Source: SIG307 sp045596385
Lineage (GTDB): Bacteria > Bacillota > Clostridia > Lachnospirales > Lachnospiraceae
Assembly (NCBI GenBank): GCA_045596385.1
Contig: JAZOCC010000019.1
Span: forward strand, 48,623 to 112,622
DNA: 64,000 nt
Direction of reading: 5' to 3'
Below are positions 8,924-17,966 of this stretch, one piece after another. The position numbers were made by a program, and so were the translations under genes. Under the pieces are notes generated by a model, which saw only the letters and a program-made list of their open reading frames with translations, ran no database searches and had not been told where the DNA came from. How positions within the stretch are numbered: the stretch's first letter is position 1; each line of letters opens with the position of its first letter.

Positions 8924-10165
8924 TCATTGTTTCTTTACGATTACTTCCAGTTCGATTACCTCGTCCCATAATACCTTGGAAGGAAGTTCCATACACAGCG
9001 GCACCTTATATGTACCCTCTGTCAATCCGCTAAAATCGACATAAGGATTCAGATATTCGGTTGTAATAAGCGGTGCCCGGGCCGTCTTACATCTTAATTT
9101 AACCGGAATATCCTCCGTAAGCAGCGGTATTTCTACAACCAAACCGTTTCCGATGTTACGGAATTCAATCTCCGAGACAGGAATCCCCAGTTCCCGTTCC
9201 ACATACGGCGTAATGTTAACCTTCACCGCAACCATCTGGGTATCCACTACCCGCAGGCTGGTCAGCGTATCATCCAATACGGAGCTGATCTGAATATTCT
9301 TCTCTACAATTCCGGTCTGCCCGGTTATATCCACTGCAAGTTCGAGATAATATCCCAGCTTCTCTAAGTCCTCCTTGGAGCCTGCCAGGCGTACGGTTTC
9401 CGGCTGGAATGCAATATTTTCTGCTAAGATTTCATAGCCTTCCTCTACTTCTCCCACAGTCACCACACGAATATGCATATCCTTCGAGGATAAAATCGGC
9501 ACATTTACGGTTACCGCATCCGACTCCTCCTGCAACGTCAGCTTTGAGGAAGCAATCTCATCCCCGTTCATATCATACACCACAGGCATCGCCGTAGTGG
9601 TAAAATCTACGCTTCGCCCGCTGACATCCACATTCAGCACCACCTCTTTCACCTTATCCAACACCGTCTTTGCGCCGGAAATCTGGATAATATTCGGACT
9701 CGGAAGCGCATCACCCACATAATACCCCGCCATCGGTTCTCCTACAGTCTCCACCTGAAAGCTGAACCGTTTCGTCACATAATCGTCAAATAACAGCTTC
9801 ATTACATTTTCACCGCTGTTTAACACCGTAACATCCGGCTTTGACGGTACCGATGCTTTAATCAGCACCGTATCCATGAAAGAAACCTCGGTTAAATCTG
9901 CTGTTGCTTCGATATCTGCCTCGGTCAACTGATCCAGCACCGATTTCCTTCCTTCTACCACTACATCTACCGTATCTCCGGAAATTACCTCAAGAATCTT
10001 CTCCCGCTCCTGTACCTTCTCCTCATTCAGCATCCTTACGGGAACATCCTTAATGGTCTTTGTCTCTACCGGATCCTGGGTATTTACAATCACAAACCAA
10101 AATACAATTGCGATTCCGATGGAAAGAAGCTTTAAGCCGAAATTATTCATTAATCTCTTTTTCAT
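8924..10165 (-). CDS. cdaR: CdaR: YbbR-domain regulator of the diadenylate cyclase
   Basis: 413 residues. One N-terminal membrane segment (about 11-28) is followed by four YbbR repeats outside the cell, each marked by a pattern such as VPVRML, VETVGEPMAGY, VVTVGEVEEGY and IPVKLRCK. CdaR binds CdaA and modulates c-di-AMP production in Firmicutes. The gene overlaps cdaA by an ATGA, the usual order in this phylum. GlmM is often the third gene of this locus, but here the glmM homologue is far away at 38789-40411 and is fused to an HTH domain. Confidence 0.88.
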   Translation of the reverse strand: MKKRLMNNFGLKLLSIGIAIVFWFVIVNTQDPVETKTIKDVPVRMLNEEKVQEREKILEVISGDTVDVVVEGRKSVLDQLTEADIEATADLTEVSFMDTVLIKASVPSKPDVTVLNSGENVMKLLFDDYVTKRFSFQVETVGEPMAGYYVGDALPSPNIIQISGAKTVLDKVKEVVLNVDVSGRSVDFTTTAMPVVYDMNGDEIASSKLTLQEESDAVTVNVPILSSKDMHIRVVTVGEVEEGYEILAENIAFQPETVRLAGSKEDLEKLGYYLELAVDITGQTGIVEKNIQISSVLDDTLTSLRVVDTQMVAVKVNITPYVERELGIPVSEIEFRNIGNGLVVEIPLLTEDIPVKLRCKTARAPLITTEYLNPYVDFSGLTEGTYKVPLCMELPSKVLWDEVIELEVIVKKQ

Positions 10166-11037
10166 TTCTGCTCTCCTCCCTTCTTCCGCAAAGGCTTCTT
10201 CCTTGTCTGGGAGACCTTCGTCTTATCCTTCTGGATTTCCTGCAGCTTCATGCGCAGATAATCCGCATCGATATTACTGATTAAGTTGCCGTTCCGCGCC
10301 AGGGATACCTTGCCGGTCTGTTCGGATACGATAATGGTAAAGCTGTCCGTCACTTCACTGATTCCGACGCCCGCACGATGTCTCGTCCCAAGCTCCTTGC
10401 TGAGTCTCATGTTCTTGGAAACCGGCAAATAACAGGTCGCCGCCACAATTCTGTTTCCGCGCACAATAACCGCACCGTCATGCAGCGGTGTATTATGCTC
10501 AAAAATATTAATTAACAACTGATTGGTCACAATTCCGTCAATGGCAATACCGGTCTCCTCGTATTCTGTAAGAGATACTTCCTGCTCCATAACCATCAGT
10601 GCACCGGTCTTATGCTTTGCCAGCAAAAACGTGGCCTTTACCAGTTCTTCAATGGTCTTCTCCGAAAAACGTTCCTCTTTCTCCTTATTTTCCGAAAACA
10701 AGCGCAACGAAGACGTAAAGCTCTGTTGGCCCAACTGCTCCAAAGCACGCCGGATTTCCGGCTGGAATACGATAATAATCGCCGTGATTCCGACACCGAT
10801 GGTATTATAGAAAATCCACAAAATTACATCCATTTTCAAAATCGATGCAATCAGCCAAAAGACCAACAGAATCATAAGACCCTTTACCGGCATCCATGCT
10901 CTTGTCGATCTGACCCATTTTACCACATTGTAAACAATGAATGCGATAATAACGATTTCCAGTACATCGATAATGTTGATTCCGGGAATCCGCATCCACA
11001 TTGTTGCCTTTGAAAAGAATTCTTTCAGGCCATCCAT
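10162..11037 (-). CDS. cdaA: CdaA diadenylate cyclase
   Basis: 291 residues. Three N-terminal membrane segments (about 18-100) are followed by a DisA_N catalytic domain. The catalytic motifs are LHDGAVIVRG (DGA) and GTRHRAGVG (RHR). The enzyme makes c-di-AMP from two ATP, a signal for potassium, osmotic and cell-wall control. A Lys/Arg-rich tail ends the protein. The translationally coupled cdaR follows. The two membrane proteins upstream (11097-12573) appear to belong to the same transcript. Confidence 0.95.
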   Translation of the reverse strand: MDGLKEFFSKATMWMRIPGINIIDVLEIVIIAFIVYNVVKWVRSTRAWMPVKGLMILLVFWLIASILKMDVILWIFYNTIGVGITAIIIVFQPEIRRALEQLGQQSFTSSLRLFSENKEKEERFSEKTIEELVKATFLLAKHKTGALMVMEQEVSLTEYEETGIAIDGIVTNQLLINIFEHNTPLHDGAVIVRGNRIVAATCYLPVSKNMRLSKELGTRHRAGVGISEVTDSFTIIVSEQTGKVSLARNGNLISNIDADYLRMKLQEIQKDKTKVSQTRKKPLRKKGGEQK

Positions 11038-11096
11038 ACCAATCCGCCCCTTGTATCTTAATTTACCGTTCTACGGCATACTTTTGTAACTGATCT

Positions 11097-12146
11097 TTAA
11101 AAGGAATCCTCCGTATCGCTGTCCGTCTCCTCATCCAATTCTTCTCCCAACGCATAGCGTTCTTCATCGGAAAGAACCCGTTCCTCACTTTGTTCAGGTT
11201 CTTCCCGCAACGGTTCATTCTTTTCGCTGATTTTCTTCACGCTACGCTCCGGAACCGTCAGGTTCATCTTCGGTACAGCCTTTACATAATAATAATAGTC
11301 ATCATCCTCAAACTGCACCCGTTCCACCGCCGTATAATCCAGTGCCAGACGGAAAAACTGGAATACAAGCGCAATCAGCATGGAACCCACGGCACCGAAC
11401 ACCATCGCTATAATATTCATCTCCGTCTGCAGTACGGTGTCCGCCACTAAAAATCCGAGAATACAAACAATAGCCCCCACTGCGATGGAAATCTCAAATA
11501 CATACTCGATACTGAGCTTCCGCATCAGATACATGACCAAAATCATGACAAAAAAAACAGCAATGGTAATAAGCATCTGCTTATCCGCCAACAAACGGTC
11601 AATTACATCGATATACATCAGCAATATGTCCTCGATTCCCATGGTCTCTTCCACCAGTGCCACATTACTGATAACAACAAACATGCGATATACAATCACA
11701 CCGCAGGCTACCGGAATGATTGCCATAGGGGTTGCCACAAGACCCAGAATCAACGGAACCACATACGGAATCTTCAGTAAAAATAAAATCGGAACCGCCA
11801 GTACCACATACCCGTATTTCCCGGAGAATCTGGCAATAAAGCAATACAGTATAATCATGATGATTGCCACCAGAATAGCCAGTAACGGCGAAGCAACATA
11901 TACATGTACCAATGATACCACCGCGGCCAACAACACCAACAGTATGGACGGGGTAAATGTTCCCAAAAGGGAAAGCAGCAGCTCTGCCGGCAGACTCATG
12001 AGCAGTTCATGATGTCCGATGGCATTGTTAATGCTGTGGAATACCGCAAAAGCCACTATAAATTTTATTACCGGTTCCACCACAAGCTGGAACTTCTGTA
12101 AAAAGCGCAAAATGTGTGCGCGTAATTCAAGTATCGTCACGATCAT
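11097..12146 (-). CDS. Multi-pass membrane protein of the cdaA operon, unknown function
   Basis: 349 residues with about eight to nine hydrophobic segments between residues 20 and 270, then a highly charged cytosolic tail rich in Glu and Asp (from about residue 275). No transporter motif is recognised. The stop is 60 bases before cdaA and the start overlaps the 148-residue gene upstream by 20 bases, so the three are likely translated together. By position it could be linked to envelope or osmotic homeostasis, but that is inference only. Confidence 0.7.
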   Translation of the reverse strand: MIVTILELRAHILRFLQKFQLVVEPVIKFIVAFAVFHSINNAIGHHELLMSLPAELLLSLLGTFTPSILLVLLAAVVSLVHVYVASPLLAILVAIIMIILYCFIARFSGKYGYVVLAVPILFLLKIPYVVPLILGLVATPMAIIPVACGVIVYRMFVVISNVALVEETMGIEDILLMYIDVIDRLLADKQMLITIAVFFVMILVMYLMRKLSIEYVFEISIAVGAIVCILGFLVADTVLQTEMNIIAMVFGAVGSMLIALVFQFFRLALDYTAVERVQFEDDDYYYYVKAVPKMNLTVPERSVKKISEKNEPLREEPEQSEERVLSDEERYALGEELDEETDSDTEDSF

Positions 12147-12573
12147 ATCGACTCATTCCCTCCTCTATGTCTGTTAACTCTCCGTCCTCTTCCCTGTAAA
12201 TGCTGCGCAGCCTGCGCAACATGCGGAAATACTTTGCCAACTTCTTTCTTGATGCACGGTACTTTATCATATATCCGATCATTCCGATGGCACCGTACAC
12301 CGTAAGTACAATAATGTAAATTCCCACATAACGTGTAATCATTCCTTCATAATCCAAAGTAACCGCCTCACGGATCAGATACTCGGAATGATACACCACC
12401 AATAACAGTATAATCAGTAAATATCCCACCGTCACTGCCACAACGGATTTTAATACATTCAGTCTGACATAATCCGTCTGGAAATACTTACTGATCCGGA
12501 CATCTTCCTTGCCTTCCGTCTGTTCATATATGGCCAGTCTGGTCATTAACCGGACTTTTCTGTTGTTCAGCAT
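12127..12573 (-). CDS. Small two-pass membrane protein, first gene of the cdaA operon
   Basis: 148 residues. A basic N-terminus (about 45 residues) leads to two hydrophobic segments (about 47-68 and 83-108) and a charged C-terminal region with KLAKYFRMLRRLR. The SD is GGGAGG. Its 3' end overlaps the start of the next membrane protein by 20 bases. No known family is recognised. It appears to be the promoter-proximal gene of the six-gene leftward operon ending at 7372. Confidence 0.68.
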   Translation of the reverse strand: MLNNRKVRLMTRLAIYEQTEGKEDVRISKYFQTDYVRLNVLKSVVAVTVGYLLIILLLVVYHSEYLIREAVTLDYEGMITRYVGIYIIVLTVYGAIGMIGYMIKYRASRKKLAKYFRMLRRLRSIYREEDGELTDIEEGMSRYDRDDT

Positions 12574-12634
12574 ACAAAACCTCCCTTAACTCCTCCAAAC
12601 TAAAGCTACTACTCCCCCATCTTATCTTTCTATG

Positions 12635-12645
12635 ATTATATCACA
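12635..12645 (-). promoter_or_regulatory. Extended -10 promoter element of the cdaA operon
   Basis: Minus-strand TGATATAAT, an extended -10 (TG-N-TATAAT), 62 bases before the start at 12573. No good -35 is present at the right distance, which fits an extended -10 promoter. Confidence 0.35.
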
Positions 12646-12802
12646 TCTTTTCCTCTTTTTCGAGAACTATTTTCTATTTTTGCCACATAATTATAAAGTA
12701 TTCCGCACAAACGCAGAAAAGAAGCGGTTTCCGCACTGTCACATCACCGCTCCTTCTCATTCTTTTTATGAAATTCCGTTCTTATGTCCCGTATCCATTT
12801 CG

Positions 12803-14119
12803 TTATCTCTTCATCCTACCAATCAGATCCCGATAGTAGTATGCCGAATCCTTCATAATTCTTCTGCGCTCCGGGTCGTTGTAATCCACAAACACCAGAC
12901 CGAACCGCGGACCGTAGCCCTGCGCCCATTCGAAATTATCCAGAAGAGACCAGTGATAGTACCCGCGAATATCCGCTCCCCATTCGATTGCTTTACTCAG
13001 AGAGGTCAGATACCGCTCCATAAAGTCGATACGGTCCGGGTCATGCACCGCACCGTCTAAGAAAACACGGTCGTTGCAGGCCTGTCCGTTTTCGGTAATA
13101 ATAATCGGGAGGTGATAACGTTCATATAAGAACCGGAAACCGTACTCCATTACCTTTTCCGTTACCGGCCAACCCACGGAGGTACGCGGAAATCCCGTAT
13201 AACGCTCCACATAACCGTCCTTATTAAACTCCGAACCGTTGTATACATTGACGCCGATGTAATCAATCGGCTGATGAATCACCTGCATCTCTTCCTCGGA
13301 AAGCATTAATAACGGAGTGTGATTCTCTCCCAGACATACCGGATCCAAAAACCAATGATGGGAGAACAAATTCTCTCCGCCCTTATCAAAGGTCGCTTCC
13401 CTTGCCGCATCCACATCTTCCTTGGCATCGGTGGACGGGTAACAAAGCGTACCGGTAGACGCCACGGAAATTTTTGCCGCACCGTTAGCGTTCCGAAGTG
13501 CCGTCACTGCCTTGCCGTGACAAAGCAGAAGATTTCTCATTACCGGTCCCAGTTCCTCCTTCGGATGCACCTCCCCCGGTGCATGAACGCCGGAACAATG
13601 GCCGAGATTTAGCACAATCTGCGGCTCGTTTAATGTGGCATAGGACATCACACGTTCTCCAAAATGCTCCGCCACAATCTTCGCATAACGTGCAAAAGCA
13701 TCGGAAATGCCGTCCCAGAAAAAGCCTCCCTTTTGCTGCAACGCCTCCGGCAAATCCCAGTGAAACAGTGTCACATAAGGCATAATTCCGTTTGCAAGAA
13801 GCTCATCCACAAGTGCATCATAAAACTCAAATCCTTTCGGGTTTACTTCCCCGTCTCCATCCGGAATAATACGTGGCCAGCTAAGAGAGAAACGGTAACT
13901 GGTCAGCCCCATCTCCTTCATAATCGCTACGTCTTCTTTATACTTGTGGTAATGGTCACAGGCAACATCACCGTTTTCGCCGTTTGCCACCTTCCCGGGT
14001 GTATGGGCAAAGGTATCCCATACGGATGCTCCTTTCCCGTCTTCTTTTGCGGCGCCCTCAATCTGATAGGACGCCGTTGCGGCACCCCAGATAAATTCCT
14101 TCGGAAACTTCATGCTCAT
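12803..14119 (-). CDS. Glycoside hydrolase family 1 (beta-glucosidase/beta-glycosidase)
   Basis: 438 residues, normal for cytosolic bacterial GH1 enzymes. The N-terminal signature FIWGAATASYQIEG is present, the acid/base Glu is in TLNEPQ, and the nucleophile Glu is in ITENGQ. No signal peptide is seen, so it acts on imported oligosaccharides. The SD is AGGAGG, eight bases from the ATG. It is the last gene of a unit after GH2 beta-mannosidase and an AGE-family isomerase, which suggests breakdown of beta-linked gluco/manno-oligosaccharides. The exact sugar specificity cannot be read from the sequence. Confidence 0.92.
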   Translation of the reverse strand: MSMKFPKEFIWGAATASYQIEGAAKEDGKGASVWDTFAHTPGKVANGENGDVACDHYHKYKEDVAIMKEMGLTSYRFSLSWPRIIPDGDGEVNPKGFEFYDALVDELLANGIMPYVTLFHWDLPEALQQKGGFFWDGISDAFARYAKIVAEHFGERVMSYATLNEPQIVLNLGHCSGVHAPGEVHPKEELGPVMRNLLLCHGKAVTALRNANGAAKISVASTGTLCYPSTDAKEDVDAAREATFDKGGENLFSHHWFLDPVCLGENHTPLLMLSEEEMQVIHQPIDYIGVNVYNGSEFNKDGYVERYTGFPRTSVGWPVTEKVMEYGFRFLYERYHLPIIITENGQACNDRVFLDGAVHDPDRIDFMERYLTSLSKAIEWGADIRGYYHWSLLDNFEWAQGYGPRFGLVFVDYNDPERRRIMKDSAYYYRDLIGRMKR

Positions 14120-14142
14120 ATCCGCATCCTCCTTGTGTTCGC

Positions 14143-15399
14143 TTACTTCTTACTCATTTGTTTTACCGCCGGTGCGATTGAAATATCCACCGGTGCATAA
14201 GGAATCAACGTTGCCTGTAATGCGTGATACAGGTCGGATTTTCCCGGCCACACCGTGCCGATCACACGATTTTCCCGATCCAGCTGATGGAACCAGGAAC
14301 CGTTCACTTTATCATGTACCGTCGTATCCAGATATTCCATAAACTCCGCATACGCTGCGGCATATGCTTCTTTTCCCGTCACCCGGTAAAGTACCGCCGA
14401 CGTGTTGATTGCCTCCGCCAACGTCCAGTGCATCCGGTCACGAACCACCGGCGTACCGTCCCAGTCCGTGGTATACACAAGTCCCGGAGCACCGTCCCGG
14501 TTCCAGGCATCGTCAATCGCTCTGTTATAAAGTTCTTCTGCTGCCGTAAGATACGGTTTTGCAGAATCCGTATCGTCTTTGTAAAACGACAACGCCCACT
14601 GGACAATTAAGCGTGCCCATTCAATCCCATGCCCCGGAGTGGCTCCGTAGGGCTTAAACGGGTCATCCGGCTTTTCTTTGTTACAATCCAAATCCGGCAT
14701 CCAGTCCGAACCGAAATGCTCCGGAATGCGCCAGTCATTCGCCTTTGCCCAGCCCAGAACCCGGTCGATAATCCTGCCGGCCCGTACCCGGTACTTTTCC
14801 TCCCCGAGCACATCCGCCGTCGCGAGAAAGGCCTCAACCGTATGCATATTGGCATTTAATCCCCGATATCCGTCAAGCACCGTAAACTCTGTATTCCAGG
14901 TATCGCAGGAAAGCCCTTCCTCTTCGTTCCAGAATTTCTCGTCATACAGCGCCAGCGCATCCTTTAACAAAGGCTCTGCTTCTTTGCATCCCGCAAGACA
15001 CGCCGAAGACGCCGCCAGAATTACAAATGCGTGGGCATAGCACTGTTTGTTCGGTAACACCGCACCGTCTGCCGTAAGACCGGCATACCAGCCTCCGTTT
15101 GTAGCATCGCGCAGTTCTCCCGCCAGACCTTGTATCGCGGCCTGTACCAGTTCCGGACTTCCCGGATGTCCCAGCATCTTCCCGATACTGTATACATGCG
15201 CCATCCGGCTTGTAATCCATGTCTCACGGCTTCGTTCCTTCCACGGCGTACCGTCATCTCCCAAATAATAGGAGCCGCCTCCCGGCGAAGGGAACCGATG
15301 TCCGAAGGCAAGGAGTTCTTCCCTCAGTTCTTTCAAAAAAACTCTGTTTTCTTCCGTATCGATATGATACTTTTTCTTCGTGTCATTCATCGCTTCCAT
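14143..15399 (-). CDS. AGE-family sugar isomerase/epimerase (YihS/mannose isomerase-like)
   Basis: 418 residues with the (alpha/alpha)6-barrel pattern of the N-acylglucosamine 2-epimerase superfamily. The opening WITSRMAHVYSIG, the NANMHTVEAFLA motif, GATPGHGIEWARL and a final His in LYHALQ give the three conserved histidines of the YihS-like aldose-ketose isomerases, which act on mannose and related sugars. Lying between beta-mannosidase and GH1, the simplest role is converting released mannose to fructose. A cellobiose 2-epimerase role is the main alternative. No signal peptide. Either of two close ATGs (15399 or 15390) could be the start. Confidence 0.82.
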   Translation of the reverse strand: MEAMNDTKKKYHIDTEENRVFLKELREELLAFGHRFPSPGGGSYYLGDDGTPWKERSRETWITSRMAHVYSIGKMLGHPGSPELVQAAIQGLAGELRDATNGGWYAGLTADGAVLPNKQCYAHAFVILAASSACLAGCKEAEPLLKDALALYDEKFWNEEEGLSCDTWNTEFTVLDGYRGLNANMHTVEAFLATADVLGEEKYRVRAGRIIDRVLGWAKANDWRIPEHFGSDWMPDLDCNKEKPDDPFKPYGATPGHGIEWARLIVQWALSFYKDDTDSAKPYLTAAEELYNRAIDDAWNRDGAPGLVYTTDWDGTPVVRDRMHWTLAEAINTSAVLYRVTGKEAYAAAYAEFMEYLDTTVHDKVNGSWFHQLDRENRVIGTVWPGKSDLYHALQATLIPYAPVDISIAPAVKQMSKK

Positions 15400-15460
15400 G
15401 CCTCATTTCCGTCTGCTGCTTTCTGCTCATTTTCCCGAAACCGTATCACTCCCGCCGTCA

Positions 15461-17947
15461 CTAACGAATATCGTAGGTACTGCGTACCCGCAAACCTTCC
15501 CCGCGGCCTCTGAGTATCTTCACCCTGCGTTCTCCCGGCTCCATATCAAAATAGTTATCCGAAAGCAACATATCTTCGTCCGCATTTAAAATCTCCACAT
15601 CCTTTGCATATGCGCCGGCGGTTACTACGATTTCATCACCTTCCACTCGAAGGGACAACTGCGGATTTTCAAACTTATAATATTTCGGCTGGCAGAAAAT
15701 CACACTGCCCTCACCGATTACTTCACCGTTTTCCAGCAATCGATACGCTACATGGTCGTCGTAAAGAGAAGCCTGTGGAAGTAATTCCTTCTCCAGCCAT
15801 ACCGCCGAAAGCGCCGGTACATGCACCTGTTCCGACCGGCTTTCCTTTACCGTCCCTACGGCATCCCGAAGTTCCCATTCAACCGTTACGTCCCTGTCCC
15901 GCATCGTCTCGTTGCTGATATTGAACCGTACGGACTTTATGACCTCATACGGCTCCGCATTCGGATTCGTATCCTGGGTCAGAATACCTTCCTCCTCACA
16001 GGATAACAGCACCGGAGCAAAGAACCGTTTCTCATAATAGTGAAGCGCCTTCCATCTGCCGTAATAATCGATGGAGGACCAGCTTGCCACCGGCCAGCAA
16101 TCGTTTAACTGCCAAACCACCGCGCCCATACAGCGCCCTCTCCATCTGCGGAAATGCTCCACACCGTAACGGATGGCCTGAGCCTGCAAAAGCTGGGAAG
16201 CATAGACCGTCGTCTCAAAGGAAGTCGGATATAAATAGGTCTGGGCCATATAGTTGGAAATCTTACCGTTGGCAGCCGCATTTCTCTGGTGCTTCTCCAT
16301 GACGTAGGAGTAAATATTCCGGTCCTCCGGAAGGGTAAAGGCCTCGATGGTCTTTACCGACGGAAATGCCTGGAAGCCGAACTCGGACAAATACCGGAAA
16401 TGGAACTTGCGATACTCGGTAATCGGCTTATTTCCATGCCATACATCCCAATAGTGCACATCCCCTCGGTTCTCATCGTTCGGTTCATCAAAGCAACCTC
16501 CGCTGGACGGACTGGCCGGCCAATAAAAGGTCTCCGGGTCATACTCCTTTAATACCTTCGGTAAAATGTACTCGTACATTTTCACGTAATCGCTTTGTTC
16601 CTTCGGAGAATTCACCCATTCTCCCTGCTTTACGAACTGCTCCATCTCGTTGTTACCGCACCATAATCCCAGGGATGCATGATGGCGCAACCGTTTGATG
16701 TTATCCTTAAACTCTGCGATAATATTCTCTTCGAATTCCTCCGACAAATCGTACACTGCACAGGCAAACATAAAATCCTGCCATACCATCAGTCCCAATT
16801 CGTCGCAGACATCATAAAACCAGTCCTCCGGATAATACCCGCCGCCCCAGACACGGATACTGTTGAAATTCGCCAGCTTGGCGTCCTCCAAAAGGCGTCT
16901 CGTCCGCTCACGACTCGTCCGGGCAATCAGGTTATCCTCCGGAATATAATCCGCACCCATAGCAAACACTTCCGCTCCGTTTACTTTATGGGCAAATTTC
17001 TCGCCGTACGCATCCTTCTCCGTGGCCATGGTCATGGTACGAAGACCGATACGACGCTCCCAGGTATCCAGCAGCTTTTCTCCGTGTAACAAAGATACCT
17101 TTACCGTATAAAGCGGCTGCTCTCCGTAGCCTGCCGGCCACCAGAGGCGCGGCTTTTCAATCCGCACCGGAGTGACACCGTCTCCCGTCGCTACCAAGGC
17201 CCCTTCCGGATCATACACTTCCGCTTTCACGGAAAGCTTCGTAAGCCCCGGTTCTGCCTTTAACAGCAACGAATTTGCCGCACCATATACAAAGTTTTCT
17301 GCCGAAGCGGTTTGCAATTCTACTCTTGTAGAAATCTCTACTGTTCCTTCCCCATGCTTCTGGGTCACATAAGTACTGTCTATCCGCGCCGTATCATATG
17401 CCACCAGAGACACCGGACGCCAAAGTCCCACGCCGGGCAGTCTCGGCCCCCAGTCCCAGCCGAACATGCAATGAGCCTTTCTTAAATACGGGAACCCACG
17501 CATGGCATCGGAGGTGCCATCCAATCGTCTCTTAGCATACCGTTCTCTAATGTACTCCGTCGGGGAATGAAACTCTACGGACAGTGTGTTTTCACCCACG
17601 CGAAGAACCTCTTTTACATCATATTCCCACGTTCTGTGCATGTTATCTGCGTGTCCGAGCAATTTTCCGTTTAAGAAAACGTCCGCCAATGTATCGATTC
17701 CTTCGAATCGTAACAGCACCCTTTCTTTTTCGCAAATATCGTTTCCCACCGAAAATACCGTCCGGTATTCATAGTCCCGTGCCGATAATTTCAACGCTTC
17801 CAGCTCATTATCCCGGTAATACGGATCCTCGATTTTTTGATTTCGTAAAAGGTCCGAATAAAGGTCACCGGGCACAAAAGCCGGGATATACCCATCCCAG
17901 CTTTTGTCCTTCATTATCCAATTTTGATTTAATGAAACAGTAATCAT
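15461..17947 (-). CDS. Glycoside hydrolase family 2 beta-mannosidase
   Basis: 828 residues with the GH2 layout: sugar-binding jelly roll with FEGIDTLADVFLNG and FGWDWGPRLPG (typical of beta-mannosidases), an immunoglobulin-like domain, then the TIM barrel. The acid/base Glu lies in WCGNNEME and the nucleophile in SEFGFQ. It removes terminal beta-mannose from manno-oligosaccharides or N-glycan cores. There is no signal peptide. The SD is GAGAGG. The start lies 19 bases after the stop of the chemoreceptor gene upstream, with no terminator between, so they probably share a transcript. Confidence 0.92.
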   Translation of the reverse strand: MITVSLNQNWIMKDKSWDGYIPAFVPGDLYSDLLRNQKIEDPYYRDNELEALKLSARDYEYRTVFSVGNDICEKERVLLRFEGIDTLADVFLNGKLLGHADNMHRTWEYDVKEVLRVGENTLSVEFHSPTEYIRERYAKRRLDGTSDAMRGFPYLRKAHCMFGWDWGPRLPGVGLWRPVSLVAYDTARIDSTYVTQKHGEGTVEISTRVELQTASAENFVYGAANSLLLKAEPGLTKLSVKAEVYDPEGALVATGDGVTPVRIEKPRLWWPAGYGEQPLYTVKVSLLHGEKLLDTWERRIGLRTMTMATEKDAYGEKFAHKVNGAEVFAMGADYIPEDNLIARTSRERTRRLLEDAKLANFNSIRVWGGGYYPEDWFYDVCDELGLMVWQDFMFACAVYDLSEEFEENIIAEFKDNIKRLRHHASLGLWCGNNEMEQFVKQGEWVNSPKEQSDYVKMYEYILPKVLKEYDPETFYWPASPSSGGCFDEPNDENRGDVHYWDVWHGNKPITEYRKFHFRYLSEFGFQAFPSVKTIEAFTLPEDRNIYSYVMEKHQRNAAANGKISNYMAQTYLYPTSFETTVYASQLLQAQAIRYGVEHFRRWRGRCMGAVVWQLNDCWPVASWSSIDYYGRWKALHYYEKRFFAPVLLSCEEEGILTQDTNPNAEPYEVIKSVRFNISNETMRDRDVTVEWELRDAVGTVKESRSEQVHVPALSAVWLEKELLPQASLYDDHVAYRLLENGEVIGEGSVIFCQPKYYKFENPQLSLRVEGDEIVVTAGAYAKDVEILNADEDMLLSDNYFDMEPGERRVKILRGRGEGLRVRSTYDIR

Positions 17948-17966
17948 CTAACACCTCTCTATGTAA

